The notes beneath the pieces were generated by a model. That model saw only the letters and a program-made list of their open reading frames with translations. It made no database searches and was not told the origin of the DNA. Shown piece after piece: positions 33,821-42,600 of a DNA stretch of 64,000 bases; the stretch's first letter is position 1, and the number at the start of each line of letters is the position of its first letter. The stretch is from positions 371,709 through 435,708 of the forward strand of contig NZ_VIVL01000005.1 in assembly GCF_007828835.1 (NCBI RefSeq), read 5' to 3'. This DNA comes from Variovorax beijingensis (GTDB lineage: Bacteria > Pseudomonadota > Gammaproteobacteria > Burkholderiales > Burkholderiaceae_C). The position numbers and the translations under genes are program-made.

Positions 33821-36760
33821 TCAGAGGAATCGTTCAATGCGGAAGGGAGTGATGTCGATGTCTGCGCGGGCGCGCGTGATGAGATCGGCCACCACCCGCG
33901 CGGTGACCGGCGCGAGCGTGTAGCCGTTGGAGGTGACGGCGTTGAAGAAGCCTGGCACGCCAGGCACTTCGCCCATGATCGGCGCGCCGTCGATGTTCAC
34001 GTTCATGCCGGCCCAGCAGCGCAGCACGTGCAGTCCCGCGATGGCCGGCAGCACATGCCGGGCCACCCAGAGGTTGCCCTCGATGCTGGTGCGCTCGGCG
34101 CGGTTCAGGCGCATGTCTTCGTCGAAGGCCGCAGTCCAGCCGCCGCCGACCAGCAGCGCGCCGCTGGCCGCCTGCTTCAGGCTGAGGTGCCGGTTGGCAT
34201 GCGCGATGAGGTGGTCGACCAACGGCGGGGCGGGCTCGGTCACGATCATCTGCAGCGGCGCGCCCGTCACCGGAATGCGCACGCCCAGCATGTTGCCGAT
34301 GGCACTGGACCAGGCACCGCTTGCGTTCACCACGCGGCCGGCGCGGATGGTGCCGCGCGAGGTGCGGACCTCGAAGCCGGCGCTGTCGCCGGGCAGCCGC
34401 TCCATGTGCTGCACGTCGCAGCCGCGCAGGAAGCGCGCGCCACGCTGCTGCGCGCGCCGGGCGACTGCGTAGGTGGCGCGTAGCGGATTGATCTTGCCTT
34501 CCATCGGGCACAGCTCGGCGCCCAGCAGCGTGCCGGACAGGGGGGGCGAGAGGCGCCGCAGCTCGGTGCCGTCGATCAGCTGCGCGTCGATGCCATGGCT
34601 GCGCTCGAGCGCAGCCTTGGCTTCGAGGAAGCGCAGCCCGGCTTCGCTGTCGGCCACCATCAGGCCGCCGGTGATCTTGATTTCCAGGTCCTCGCCGCAG
34701 TCGGCCTCGATCTGCTGCCACAGGCGCACCGACATCGGCCCCAACGGCAGCGTGGCCGCGGCCGGGCCGCCGCCGGCCTGCGCACGGTCGCCGAAGTCGA
34801 AGGAGAGCAACTGTACGTGCAGGCTGCCGGCATTGGCACCCGAAGCCTGGAGGTTGAGGTCGTCGCGGTCGACCACGGTCACGTCAACGCCTTCCTGCGC
34901 CAGGTAGTAGCCGAGGCACGAGCCCAGCACGCCCGCGCCGATCACCAGCACATCGGTCTGCAGAGGCTGCGGCTGCAGGGGCTCGACCGCAACGGGCCGC
35001 GCGAGATTGGGCGTGATGGCCGGCTTGTGGCCGCCCCATTCGGGTTTCTCGAAGCCCAAGGCGCCGGCGGGAACCGGCTTGGCCGGCGGACGCGGCGCGA
35101 GGTACTGCTCGACGCCGGGCGCCTGCCCCGTCATTTCGGTGACCAGCCGTGCAGCGGTCACCGCGCAGTAGCGGCCCTGGCAGCGGCCCATGCCCAGGCG
35201 GGTGTTGCGCTTGAGCGCGGCGAGCGTGTCGCGGCCGGCGCGGATCTGCTCGCGAACCGTGCCGAAGCTGATCTCCTCGCAGCGGCACAGCAGCGTGTCG
35301 TCGGGCACCGCGGCGAGCGAGACGGGCGGCGCCTGGTAGATCGTCCACAGCGCCTGCTGGAACCGCATGGCCTTGCGCAACCGGGCGATTGCTTCGGTCG
35401 GCTCCAAGGGCGCTCGGCCCAGGTTGCGTGCCGCCGCCGTGCCGGCGAGCGTGCCGCGGGCCAGGGCCACGCGCGATCCGCCCATGTCGGCGCCGTCGCC
35501 CACGACATAGACGCCCGGCAGGCTGGTGGCGCCGTCTTCGGCGGTCACGGTGGCCAGGTAGCCAAGATGGCGCGGCGTCAACCGGTGCTCGCAGCCGAGC
35601 ATGCGTGCCAATTCGGTGGAGGGGATGAAGCCGTAGCCGAGGCACAGGGTGTCGACATCGAATGCGCGCGTGTTGCCTGGATGCGCAAGCTCGCAGGCCT
35701 GGACCTGTTCGAGCGAGCCTTGGCCCTCGGCAGCGGCCACCGTCCAGCCCCAGAGCACGGGCACCTTGTGGGCACGCAGGCGGCGCAGGTAGCGCCAGCC
35801 GTCGCGCAGCAGGTCGGGCGCCGTGCGGGCTGCCGTCAACACCGGGCGCCACTGCGTGGGCGAAGGGTGCGGCGCGGATTCCAGAACGGCGGCGACATGG
35901 GCGCCCCCGGCCAGCAGTTCGGCGGCGAGCTGCAGGTTGAGCGGACCGTTGCCGGCCACCAGCACACGCCGGCCGGGCGATACGCGGTAGGCGCGCGCCA
36001 ATGTCTGGCCCGCGCCGGTGGTCATCACGCCGGGCAGGGTCCAGCCTGGGAAGGGCACGGGGCGTTCGTAGGCGCCCGGCGCAATGACCAGCTGGCGGCA
36101 GGTGATCACGTGGGCCTGGCCATCGATGAGCGCGCCGATCTCGCGCGGCGAGAACGCCGACCAGACCTGCGCGCCTTGCTCGATGGCCACGCCGGCCCGT
36201 CGCACCTCGCGCTCCAACGCCAGCCCGTCGGCGAACTGGCGGTCGACCGCGCCCGGCGTCTGGTGCGAAGGTGCCAGGGGTTTGTAGAACTGGCCGCCGG
36301 CCTGAAGCCGCTCGTCCAGCACCAATACCTGCGCGCCGGCACGTTGCGCGGCCAGTGCCGCCGACAGGCCAGCCGGGCCTGCGCCAACCACCAGGACATC
36401 CACCTCGCGGCGCGCGGGCGCCTGCTCCGGTTCGCGGGTCAGCGGCTGAAGAGGATCGGCCGGGGTGCCTGCTGGCATTGCCGAGCGCACCTGCTGCCCC
36501 TCGGCCACCTTGGTCAGGCAGGCGCGCTGGCTGGCCCTGCCATCCACCGTGACCAGGCAGTCGAAGCAGGCGCCCATTCCGCAATACAGCCCGCGGCGCC
36601 CGCCGCCGCGCGTGTGCCGCATCTTGTTGATGCCCGCCGCGGCCAGCGAAGCGGCGATGGTTTCGCCGTCCAGGCCGTCCACCGGTTGGCCGTCGTACCA
36701 GAAGCGCACGGGGCGCCCGGCGACGGCGATCGAGTGATGGGTGAGTCTGGCGGCGCTCAT
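33821..36760 (-). CDS. Fused HcnABC/opine-oxidase-like flavoprotein (D-amino-acid or hydroxyproline dehydrogenase type)
   Basis: 979 aa from ATG 36760; the frame opens at ATG 36799, but that is beside the operator and less likely. A [2Fe-2S] domain comes first (C60, C65, C68, C81). A sarcosine-oxidase-alpha/HcnB-like dinucleotide domain follows (VLVVGAGPAGLSAALAAQRA near 125), then a BFD-like cluster domain (LLCRCEEISFG ... GMGRCQGRYC near 500). The last 370 residues are a DAO-type FAD oxidase (DVLVIGAGVLGSCLGYYLAQ, near 610). HcnA-B-C, opine oxidase and the LhpBEF D-hydroxyproline dehydrogenase use separate polypeptides for these parts. The DapA-type neighbour favours imino-acid metabolism over cyanide formation. 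Confidence 0.82.
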   Translation of the reverse strand: MSAARLTHHSIAVAGRPVRFWYDGQPVDGLDGETIAASLAAAGINKMRHTRGGGRRGLYCGMGACFDCLVTVDGRASQRACLTKVAEGQQVRSAMPAGTPADPLQPLTREPEQAPARREVDVLVVGAGPAGLSAALAAQRAGAQVLVLDERLQAGGQFYKPLAPSHQTPGAVDRQFADGLALEREVRRAGVAIEQGAQVWSAFSPREIGALIDGQAHVITCRQLVIAPGAYERPVPFPGWTLPGVMTTGAGQTLARAYRVSPGRRVLVAGNGPLNLQLAAELLAGGAHVAAVLESAPHPSPTQWRPVLTAARTAPDLLRDGWRYLRRLRAHKVPVLWGWTVAAAEGQGSLEQVQACELAHPGNTRAFDVDTLCLGYGFIPSTELARMLGCEHRLTPRHLGYLATVTAEDGATSLPGVYVVGDGADMGGSRVALARGTLAGTAAARNLGRAPLEPTEAIARLRKAMRFQQALWTIYQAPPVSLAAVPDDTLLCRCEEISFGTVREQIRAGRDTLAALKRNTRLGMGRCQGRYCAVTAARLVTEMTGQAPGVEQYLAPRPPAKPVPAGALGFEKPEWGGHKPAITPNLARPVAVEPLQPQPLQTDVLVIGAGVLGSCLGYYLAQEGVDVTVVDRDDLNLQASGANAGSLHVQLLSFDFGDRAQAGGGPAAATLPLGPMSVRLWQQIEADCGEDLEIKITGGLMVADSEAGLRFLEAKAALERSHGIDAQLIDGTELRRLSPPLSGTLLGAELCPMEGKINPLRATYAVARRAQQRGARFLRGCDVQHMERLPGDSAGFEVRTSRGTIRAGRVVNASGAWSSAIGNMLGVRIPVTGAPLQMIVTEPAPPLVDHLIAHANRHLSLKQAASGALLVGGGWTAAFDEDMRLNRAERTSIEGNLWVARHVLPAIAGLHVLRCWAGMNVNIDGAPIMGEVPGVPGFFNAVTSNGYTLAPVTARVVADLITRARADIDITPFRIERFL

Positions 36761-36803
36761 GGGCGAGGGCGAAACGGCGAAAAAGTTCGTTGACGACATC
36801 GGA

Positions 36804-36828
36804 TGTATACGTATACTACACGTATACC
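36804..36828. promoter_or_regulatory. GTATAC-triplet operator between divergent operons
   Basis: GTATAC occurs at 36805-36810, 36811-36816 (together a perfect 12-bp palindrome) and 36822-36827. The site lies between the flavoprotein operon (minus) and the DapA-family operon (plus), 43 bp before the latter's start codon. FCD-type GntR regulators bind short palindromes of this kind, and one is encoded at the end of the plus operon. Confidence 0.6.
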
Positions 36829-36870
36829 GAATCGCCCGCTATCCCCATTCTTCAGCCAGGACCCGCACCA

Positions 36871-37767
36871 ATGACAGCGTTTCGCGGCACCTACACAGTG
36901 CTCATCACCCCCATGACCGCAGACGGCAAGCACGTCGACGTGCCGGCGCTTCGCAGGCTGGTCGACTGGCAGATCGAGCAGGGCATCCACGGGCTGATCC
37001 CTCTGGGAAGCACCGGGGAATTTCTGTCGCTCACGCCCGAGGAGCGGCAATTGGTGATCGAAACCTGTGTGAGCACCGCAGCAAAACGCGTGCCGGTGCT
37101 GATCGGCACTGGGGCCGAGTGGACGGACGAGTGCGTGCGGCTGAGCCGCGAGGCCGAGAGCATGGGCGCCGACGGCGTGATGATCATTCCGCCCTTCTAC
37201 AGCACGCCCACCGATGACGAGCTGTTCGCGCACTACCGCAAGGTGGGCGAGTCGATCGGCATTCCGATCATGGTCTACAACAACCCGGCCACGGCCAACG
37301 TCGACCTCCGGCCCGAACTGGTGGCGCGGCTTTCGCGCATCGACAACTGCCGCTACATCAAGGAGTCGACGCTGGAGGTCACCCGCGTGCGCGACATCAT
37401 CGAGCTCTGCGGCGACCGCATGACGGTGTTCGCCGGCATCCTGGGCTACGAGTCGTTCTGGCTCGGCGCGCAGGGCTGGGTGGCCGTGTGTTCGAACCTG
37501 ATCCCGAAGATGTCGGCTCGCCTGTTCGAGCTCGTGGCCGACGAGCGCGACATGCCCGCGGCGCTCGCGCTCTACAAGGAGATGCTGCCGATCGTGCGCT
37601 GGGTCGGCGGCCACCGCTACGTCGCGGCCTCCAAGGAGGGCCTGGCGATGATGGGACTGCCCGTGGGCAAGCCCCGCGCGCCGCGGTTGCCGCTGCCCGA
37701 CGCCGATGCGGCCGACCTGCGCCGCGAGCTCGAGCGGCTGGCGCTGATCGATTCGATCCGGGCCTGA
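36871..37767 (+). CDS. Dihydrodipicolinate synthase (DapA)-family lyase/deaminase
   Basis: 298 aa from the ATG at 36871 (AGGACC ahead). The class-I aldolase-like barrel is clear: TVLITPMTADGKHVD, GLIPLGSTGEFLSLTPEER, MIIPPFYSTPTDDELFAHY, the catalytic Tyr in MVYNNPATANVDL and Schiff-base lysine in CRYIKESTLEVTRV. Relatives include DHDPS, sialate lyase, and the deaminase that acts on 1-pyrroline-4-hydroxy-2-carboxylate after D-hydroxyproline oxidation (LhpC). The last role would fit the divergent oxidase, but no hydroxyproline epimerase or ketoglutarate-semialdehyde dehydrogenase is in the window. Confidence 0.85.
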   Translation: MTAFRGTYTVLITPMTADGKHVDVPALRRLVDWQIEQGIHGLIPLGSTGEFLSLTPEERQLVIETCVSTAAKRVPVLIGTGAEWTDECVRLSREAESMGADGVMIIPPFYSTPTDDELFAHYRKVGESIGIPIMVYNNPATANVDLRPELVARLSRIDNCRYIKESTLEVTRVRDIIELCGDRMTVFAGILGYESFWLGAQGWVAVCSNLIPKMSARLFELVADERDMPAALALYKEMLPIVRWVGGHRYVAASKEGLAMMGLPVGKPRAPRLPLPDADAADLRRELERLALIDSIRA

Positions 37768-37822
37768 ACGCCGGCTCCAGACACCTTTTCGCCGACCCGT
37801 CCACTTCCAGGAGGAATCCACC

Positions 37823-38653
37823 ATGAAACTGCTCCCCACACTCGTGTCCGCGTCGCTTCTGGCCCTGCTTGCCGCAGGCACCGCGCAGGCCCAGGCCTGC
37901 AAGTCGCCGGTGCCGGACTCCGCGCTGGTCAAGAAGGGCACGCTCGTCATGTCGGTCAACCCGACGCTGCCGCCGATGCAGTTCGTCGACCAGACGGGCG
38001 CGCTCAAGGGCATGCGCGTGGAGCTCGGCGAGCAGATCGCCAAGCGCCTGTGCCTCACGCCCGAGTACGTGCGCATCGAGTTCTCGGCCATGATCCCGGG
38101 CCTGCAGGCCGGGCGCTGGGACGTGATCAACACGGGCATCTTCTACACCGACGAGCGCGCGAAGCTGATGCAGATGCTGGTCTACGAAGACCAGGCGATC
38201 AGCATCAGCACGGCCAAGTCCAACCCGCTGAAGATCGCCAAGGTGGACGACCTCTCGGGCAAGAGCATCGGCGTGGAACTCGGCGGCTTCGAGGAGCGCA
38301 AGGCGCGCGAACTCGACAAGCAGCTCACCGACAAGGGGCTCAAGGGCATGAACATCCGCACCTTCGAGAACTTCGCGATGGCGTTCCAGGCGCTGCGCGC
38401 GGGCCAGGTCGAGGTGGCGCTGTCGATCGACTCGACCGGCGCCGAATACCAGAAGCGCGGCGATTTCGATCGCGTGCTGCACGGCCTGTTCCCCACGCCC
38501 GTGGCGCTGGCCACGCGCAACAAGGACCTCGCCGCCGCCATGGCGAAGGCCATGAACGACATGAAGGCCGACGGCAGCTTCCAGAAGCTGTTCGACCAGT
38601 ACGGCGTCAAGTCGGTGGACGGCGCGGTGGCCGTCAAGGGCCCGGCGGGCTGA
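37823..38653 (+). CDS. Polar amino-acid ABC transporter substrate-binding protein
   Basis: 276 aa, ATG 37823 with CAGGAGG ahead. The Sec signal peptide ends at AQAQA. The mature part is a SBP_bac_3 fold: LVMSVNPTLPPMQFVD, LGEQIAKRLCLTPEYV, IPGLQAGRWDVINTGIFYTD, IGVELGGFEERKAREL. The Arg/Asp carboxylate-binding residues of polar amino-acid binders appear kept. It is the second gene of the rightward operon and pairs with the permease next to it and the ATPase at 31817-32551. Confidence 0.9.
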   Translation: MKLLPTLVSASLLALLAAGTAQAQACKSPVPDSALVKKGTLVMSVNPTLPPMQFVDQTGALKGMRVELGEQIAKRLCLTPEYVRIEFSAMIPGLQAGRWDVINTGIFYTDERAKLMQMLVYEDQAISISTAKSNPLKIAKVDDLSGKSIGVELGGFEERKARELDKQLTDKGLKGMNIRTFENFAMAFQALRAGQVEVALSIDSTGAEYQKRGDFDRVLHGLFPTPVALATRNKDLAAAMAKAMNDMKADGSFQKLFDQYGVKSVDGAVAVKGPAG

Positions 38654-38693
38654 GGCCCGGCGCCAACGCCATCAGGCACGCGAAGGAACGCTC

Positions 38694-39413
38694 ATGGGAC
38701 AAGGCTGGAGCTGGTCGGGGTTCGTCGACTACCTGTTCAATCCGTACCTCCTCAGCGGCGCGGTGACCACGCTGTGGCTCACGCTCGCGGCCATCGCGGG
38801 CGGCCTCGTCGTGGGCTTCGCGCTGGCGCTGGCGCGGCTGTCGAGCCGCCGCTGGCTGTGCGCGCCGGCGCACTTCTACATCTGGGTGTTCCGCGGTACG
38901 CCGCTGCTGGTGCAGCTGATCATCATCTACACGGGACTGCCGCAGCTCGGGCTGAAGCTCTCGGTCATCGAGTCGGCGCTGCTCGGGCTGATCCTCAACG
39001 AAGCTGCCTACCTGGCGGAGATCGTGCGCGGCGGCATCCAGTCGGTTCCCCCGGGCCAGACCAACGCCGCGCGCGCCGTGGGCTTCAGCAGCGCGCAGAC
39101 CATGCGCTACATCGTGATGCCGCAGGCGATGCGCTTGATCGTGCCGACGCTCGGCAACAGCATCAACGGGCTGCTCAAGACCACCTCGATCACTTCCGTG
39201 ATCTCGATGGAGGAGCTGCTGCGGCGCACCCAGGTGCTGATCCAGGAGAAGTTCATGGTGCTCGAGCTGTTCATCGTGGCGGCGATCTACTACCTGCTGA
39301 TGACCACCGCCTGGGACTTCATCCAGCGCCGCATCGAGCGCCACTATGGCCGAGCCCACGGCGACGCCGGCGCGCCGCCGATCCCCGCCGAACCCGCGCT
39401 CGAGCAGCGCTGA
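38694..39413 (+). CDS. Polar amino-acid ABC transporter permease
   Basis: 239 aa, ATG 38694. About five membrane segments are visible, starting with LLSGAVTTLWLTLAAIAGGL. The His/Glu/Gln permease EAA loop EAAYLAEIVRGGIQSVPPGQ and the motif AARAVGFSSAQTMRYIVMPQ identify the HisM/GlnP family. It lies 40 bp after the binding protein and 14 bp before the dihydropyrimidinase gene, clearly one operon. A single permease gene implies a homodimer. Confidence 0.92.
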   Translation: MGQGWSWSGFVDYLFNPYLLSGAVTTLWLTLAAIAGGLVVGFALALARLSSRRWLCAPAHFYIWVFRGTPLLVQLIIIYTGLPQLGLKLSVIESALLGLILNEAAYLAEIVRGGIQSVPPGQTNAARAVGFSSAQTMRYIVMPQAMRLIVPTLGNSINGLLKTTSITSVISMEELLRRTQVLIQEKFMVLELFIVAAIYYLLMTTAWDFIQRRIERHYGRAHGDAGAPPIPAEPALEQR

Positions 39414-39427
39414 AGCCACCCCGCGCC

Positions 39428-40888
39428 ATGAACACCACCCGCTACGACCTGATCCTGCGCAACGCCGACATCGCCACCGTCGGCGACCGCTATACCGCCG
39501 ACATCGGCGTGCGGGACGGGCGCATCTGCGCCATCGCCCAAGGGCTCGAGGCCGGCGCCGCGCGCGAGATCGATGCGCGCGGCCGGCTCGTGACGCCGGG
39601 CGGCGTCGACGGCCATTGCCACTTCGACCAGCCCACCAGCGACGGCTCGCGCTTCGCCGACGACTTCCTCTCGGGCACGCGTTCCGCGGCCTGCGGCGGC
39701 ACCACCACCGTGCTTCCTTTCGCGGCGCAGCAGAAGGGCCGCAGCGTCCAGGAGGCGGTCGACGACTACCACCGCCGCGCCGAGGGCAAGGCGGTGATCG
39801 ACTACGCCTTCCACCTGATCGTCGCCGACGCCACGCGCGACGTGACGCAGCGCGAGCTCCCGATGCTGATCGAGAAGGGGTACACCTCCTTCAAGATCTA
39901 CATGACCTACGACGACCTCAAGCTCGAGGACCGGCAGATCCTCGAGGTGCTCGCCACCGCGCGCCGCCACGGGGCCATGACGATGATCCACGCCGAGAAC
40001 AGCGACTGCATCGCCTGGCTCACCGAGCAGTTGCTCGAGGCGGGCCTGACCGCGCCGCGCTACCACGCGAGCTCGCGGCCGATGGCGGTGGAGCGCGAGG
40101 CGACGCATCGCGCGATCGCGCTCGCGGAGCTGGTCGACACGCCGATCCTGATCGTCCACGTCTCGGGCCGCGAGGCGGTCGAGCAGATCCACTGGGCGCG
40201 CGGGCGCGGCCTGCCGATCCATGCCGAGACCTGCCCGCAGTACCTGTTTCTCAGCGCCGAGGACCTCGGCATCGATCCGGACGACCCGATGCACGGCGCG
40301 CGCTGCATCTGCAGCCCGCCGCCGCGCGACAAGGCGAACCAGCCCTTCATCTGGAACGGTCTCGCCAGCGGCCTCTTCACGATCGTCTCGTCCGACCACG
40401 CACCTTTCAACATGAATGGCCCCGACGGCAAGCGGGTGGCCGGCGACAACGCCTCCTTCGACCGCATCCCCAACGGCATCCCGGGCGTGGAGACGCGCCT
40501 GCCGCTACTCATGAGCGAGGGCGTGCTGAAGGGGCGCATCGACATCCACCGCTTCGTCGAGCTCACGGCCACCAATCCCGCGCGGCTCTACGGCCTGTAC
40601 CCGCGCAAGGGCACGATCGCGGTCGGCAGCGATGCCGACTTCGTCGTGTGGGACCTCTTCGCCGAGGGCGAGGAGAAGCTGCTGAGCAACGAGATGCTGC
40701 ATCACGCCGCCGACTACACGCCCTACGAGGGCATGAAGCTGCGCGCCTGGCCCGGCCTCACGGTGTCGCGCGGCCGCGTGGTGTGGCAGGACGGCGTGTT
40801 CCAGGCCGAGCCCGGATCGGGCGAGTTCCTGCCGTGCCTGCGGCCGCGCGCGCCGAACGACGGCAATCCGCTCGCCAAGTGGCTGTGA
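39428..40888 (+). CDS. hydA: Dihydropyrimidinase/D-hydantoinase
   Basis: 486 aa from the ATG at 39428. Amidohydrolase metal ligands are all visible: HxH at 63/65 (VDGHCHFDQP), the carboxylated lysine in TSFKIYMTYDD, histidines in MIHAENSDC and LIVHVSGREAV, and Asp in VSSDHAPFNMNG. Substrate-loop residues SxNP-like NGIPGVETRLPLL match hydantoinase/dihydropyrimidinase. It opens cyclic ureides or imides. The M20 hydrolase in the locus could process the product; this link is inferred from proximity. Confidence 0.88.
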   Translation: MNTTRYDLILRNADIATVGDRYTADIGVRDGRICAIAQGLEAGAAREIDARGRLVTPGGVDGHCHFDQPTSDGSRFADDFLSGTRSAACGGTTTVLPFAAQQKGRSVQEAVDDYHRRAEGKAVIDYAFHLIVADATRDVTQRELPMLIEKGYTSFKIYMTYDDLKLEDRQILEVLATARRHGAMTMIHAENSDCIAWLTEQLLEAGLTAPRYHASSRPMAVEREATHRAIALAELVDTPILIVHVSGREAVEQIHWARGRGLPIHAETCPQYLFLSAEDLGIDPDDPMHGARCICSPPPRDKANQPFIWNGLASGLFTIVSSDHAPFNMNGPDGKRVAGDNASFDRIPNGIPGVETRLPLLMSEGVLKGRIDIHRFVELTATNPARLYGLYPRKGTIAVGSDADFVVWDLFAEGEEKLLSNEMLHHAADYTPYEGMKLRAWPGLTVSRGRVVWQDGVFQAEPGSGEFLPCLRPRAPNDGNPLAKWL

Positions 40889-40953
40889 GGCCATCGGTGC
40901 GCGCCGCCAGGCCCTGCTAAGCTTGCCCGCCCGTGGCCTTCGCCGTTCTCCGC

Positions 40954-41640
40954 ATGCCCAGCCTTCCCAGCCCTACGCAACCCGCCACCATCACGATCGC
41001 TCCGCTGGAGGTTCGCTCCGCCAGCCTGGCCGAGCAGGCCTACGCGCGACTGCGCACGCTCATCCTCGACCGCCAGATCTCGGCGGGCAGCCCGCTGCAG
41101 GAGGCACGCCTGGCGGAGGAACTGCGCATCTCCCGCACACCGATGCGCGAGGCACTGGTACGACTGGCCGGCGAGGGCCTGCTGGTGCGACGCGATGCAC
41201 GTTCCTATGCCGTTCGGGCGCTCGGCACCAAGGAGTACTTCGACTGCATGCGTGCCCGCGAGGTGATCGAGTGCGAATGCATTGCCCTCGCGGTGGCCAA
41301 GATCACCGACGCGCAGATCGACGAGCTGGAAGCCCAAGGCAAGGCGTTGCACAGCGGCGAGCACAGCGAGATCGAGCACTTTCACTTTGACGATCATTTC
41401 CATCTGGTCATTGCAAGCGCCAGCGGCAACGTGGTGTTTCCGCGGCTGGTGGAAGAACTGCGGGTCAACGCCCGGCTTTTCCGCCTGCACAGCCCGCTGC
41501 ATCGCCAGCGCGAGAATCACGACGAGCATGGCGAGATCGTCGCGGCCCTGCGCTCTCGCGATGCCGGGCGCGCCCGCGAGGCCATGCGCAGCCACCTGCG
41601 CAGCTTGCAGGACGACGTGCGGCGCGCACTGACCGAGTAA
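40954..41640 (+). CDS. GntR-family (FCD/FadR-type) transcriptional regulator
   Basis: 228 aa from the ATG at 40954 (a GTG at 40933 is possible). The winged helix is at residues about 25-85 (LAEQAYARLRTLILDRQISA, LAEELRISRTPMREALVRLA). The all-helical FCD domain follows with metal-type ligands (ECECIALAVAKI, HFHFDDHFHLVIA, HDEHGEIVAALRSRDA). It is 66 bp behind hydA in the same direction. It probably binds the GTATAC array at 36804-36828 and controls both divergent operons. Confidence 0.88.
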   Translation: MPSLPSPTQPATITIAPLEVRSASLAEQAYARLRTLILDRQISAGSPLQEARLAEELRISRTPMREALVRLAGEGLLVRRDARSYAVRALGTKEYFDCMRAREVIECECIALAVAKITDAQIDELEAQGKALHSGEHSEIEHFHFDDHFHLVIASASGNVVFPRLVEELRVNARLFRLHSPLHRQRENHDEHGEIVAALRSRDAGRAREAMRSHLRSLQDDVRRALTE

Positions 41641-41844
41641 GCGCAGCGGATTCGCAGGCCGCGAAGTGCCGCGCGACCGAAAAATTCTGCCGCAGGTGCC
41701 GACCTATGAGAACTTGGCCTGCCCGCGCAGAGGTATCCCCAGCACGTCCGCCAATATCTGTGCGTACATCATCTCTTGCTGCACGAGGGATGTCTATGGC
41801 TCGGACCGCCGCCGACGCGCCCAGCGCGGCCGGTGCGCCCGCGG

Positions 41845-42120
41845 TCACATCAGGCGCAATCCCCGGGCGAACCGCATGGAGGTCTTCACGAGTTCCGGGA
41901 CGTCGCCCATCTTCGCGATCTCGGCCAGGCCGTCCTCGGTGATGCAGATCACCGTCGCCACCTGTGATGCGGCGTATCGCGCGCTCGACCTGAGCGCCCT
42001 GATCTCGGCTTCGATCAGGCCTGTGGCCAGCAGCACCGAGACACACCGGATTTCCTCCGGATCGGCAACTCGCACCGGAAGCTGCACATGCTGCAGCCTC
42101 ATCAGGAACAGGAGAGGCAT
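41845..42120 (-). CDS. Small conserved-looking hypothetical protein
   Basis: 91 aa from ATG 42120 (GGGGA ahead); ATG 42102 is an alternative. The sequence is protein-like and GC3-rich: VQLPVRVADPEEIRCVSVLL, ATGLIEAEIRALRSSARYAA, VATVICITEDGLAEIAKMGD, TSMRFARGLRLM. It is soluble, without signal or membrane segment. I recall similar short proteins in Variovorax-like genomes but know no function. It stands alone between the GntR gene and a toxin-antitoxin pair. Confidence 0.55.
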   Translation of the reverse strand: MPLLFLMRLQHVQLPVRVADPEEIRCVSVLLATGLIEAEIRALRSSARYAASQVATVICITEDGLAEIAKMGDVPELVKTSMRFARGLRLM

Positions 42121-42265
42121 TCGATTCCCCGATTGCCGGCTCTTGCGGTGACCAAAAATGCCGGCGGTTCTTGGTCTACAAAATGTAGCTTCAAGTACAT
42201 CCTGTCGCGCGCAGTGTTTATTACTTAAAACCAATTCTGCAAACAAGTTCACGAATTGCCACCGC

Positions 42266-42298
42266 TTGACACCAACTAAATTCGGTACTAAATTTGGT
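42266..42298 (+). promoter_or_regulatory. Promoter with tandem 12-bp operator repeats for the Phd/ParE pair
   Basis: TTGACA at 42266-42271, 17 bases, then TAAATT at 42289-42294 give a good sigma-70 promoter. ACTAAATTCGGT (42275-42286) and ACTAAATTTGGT (42287-42298) are tandem copies with one mismatch that cover the -10 region, as expected for autorepression by the antitoxin. AAGGA precedes the start codon at 42322. Confidence 0.65.
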
Positions 42299-42321
42299 CC
42301 CATACGCGCTCAAGGACCGCC

Positions 42322-42600
42322 ATGCCATCCATCTCCAACATCAAGTCCATCTCCTACCTGAAAAGCCATGCGGCCCAAATCGCCGAAGATCTGGAGATGA
42401 ATGGCACACCCTTCTTCATCACCCAGAATGGAGAAGCAAGCATGGTGATTGAAAGCGTCAAGCAGTTTCAGGAAAAGGAATCGCTGATCGCTGCCTTGAA
42501 AATCATGGCCTTGGGCGAGAAAGAGCGCATGCGGGGCAAAGGAATTTCCGTTGCCGAGTCCCGCGCGCAACTGGCCGCGGCTCGCCAACGCCGCAAGTAA
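42322..42600 (+). CDS. Phd/YefM-type antitoxin
   Basis: 92 aa. The N-terminal half fits the Phd/YefM fold (SISYLKSHAAQIAEDLEMNG, TPFFITQNGEASMVIESVKQ), which binds operator DNA. The charged C-terminal part (residues 50-92) is the toxin-wrapping region. The stop shares one base with the toxin start, so the two are coupled. AT content is higher than in the flanking genes, a sign of transfer. Confidence 0.85.
   Translation: MPSISNIKSISYLKSHAAQIAEDLEMNGTPFFITQNGEASMVIESVKQFQEKESLIAALKIMALGEKERMRGKGISVAESRAQLAAARQRRK

Noticed and set aside
34595..36793. 732-codon plus-strand frame
   Set aside because: Antisense of the fused flavoprotein; no domain recognised.
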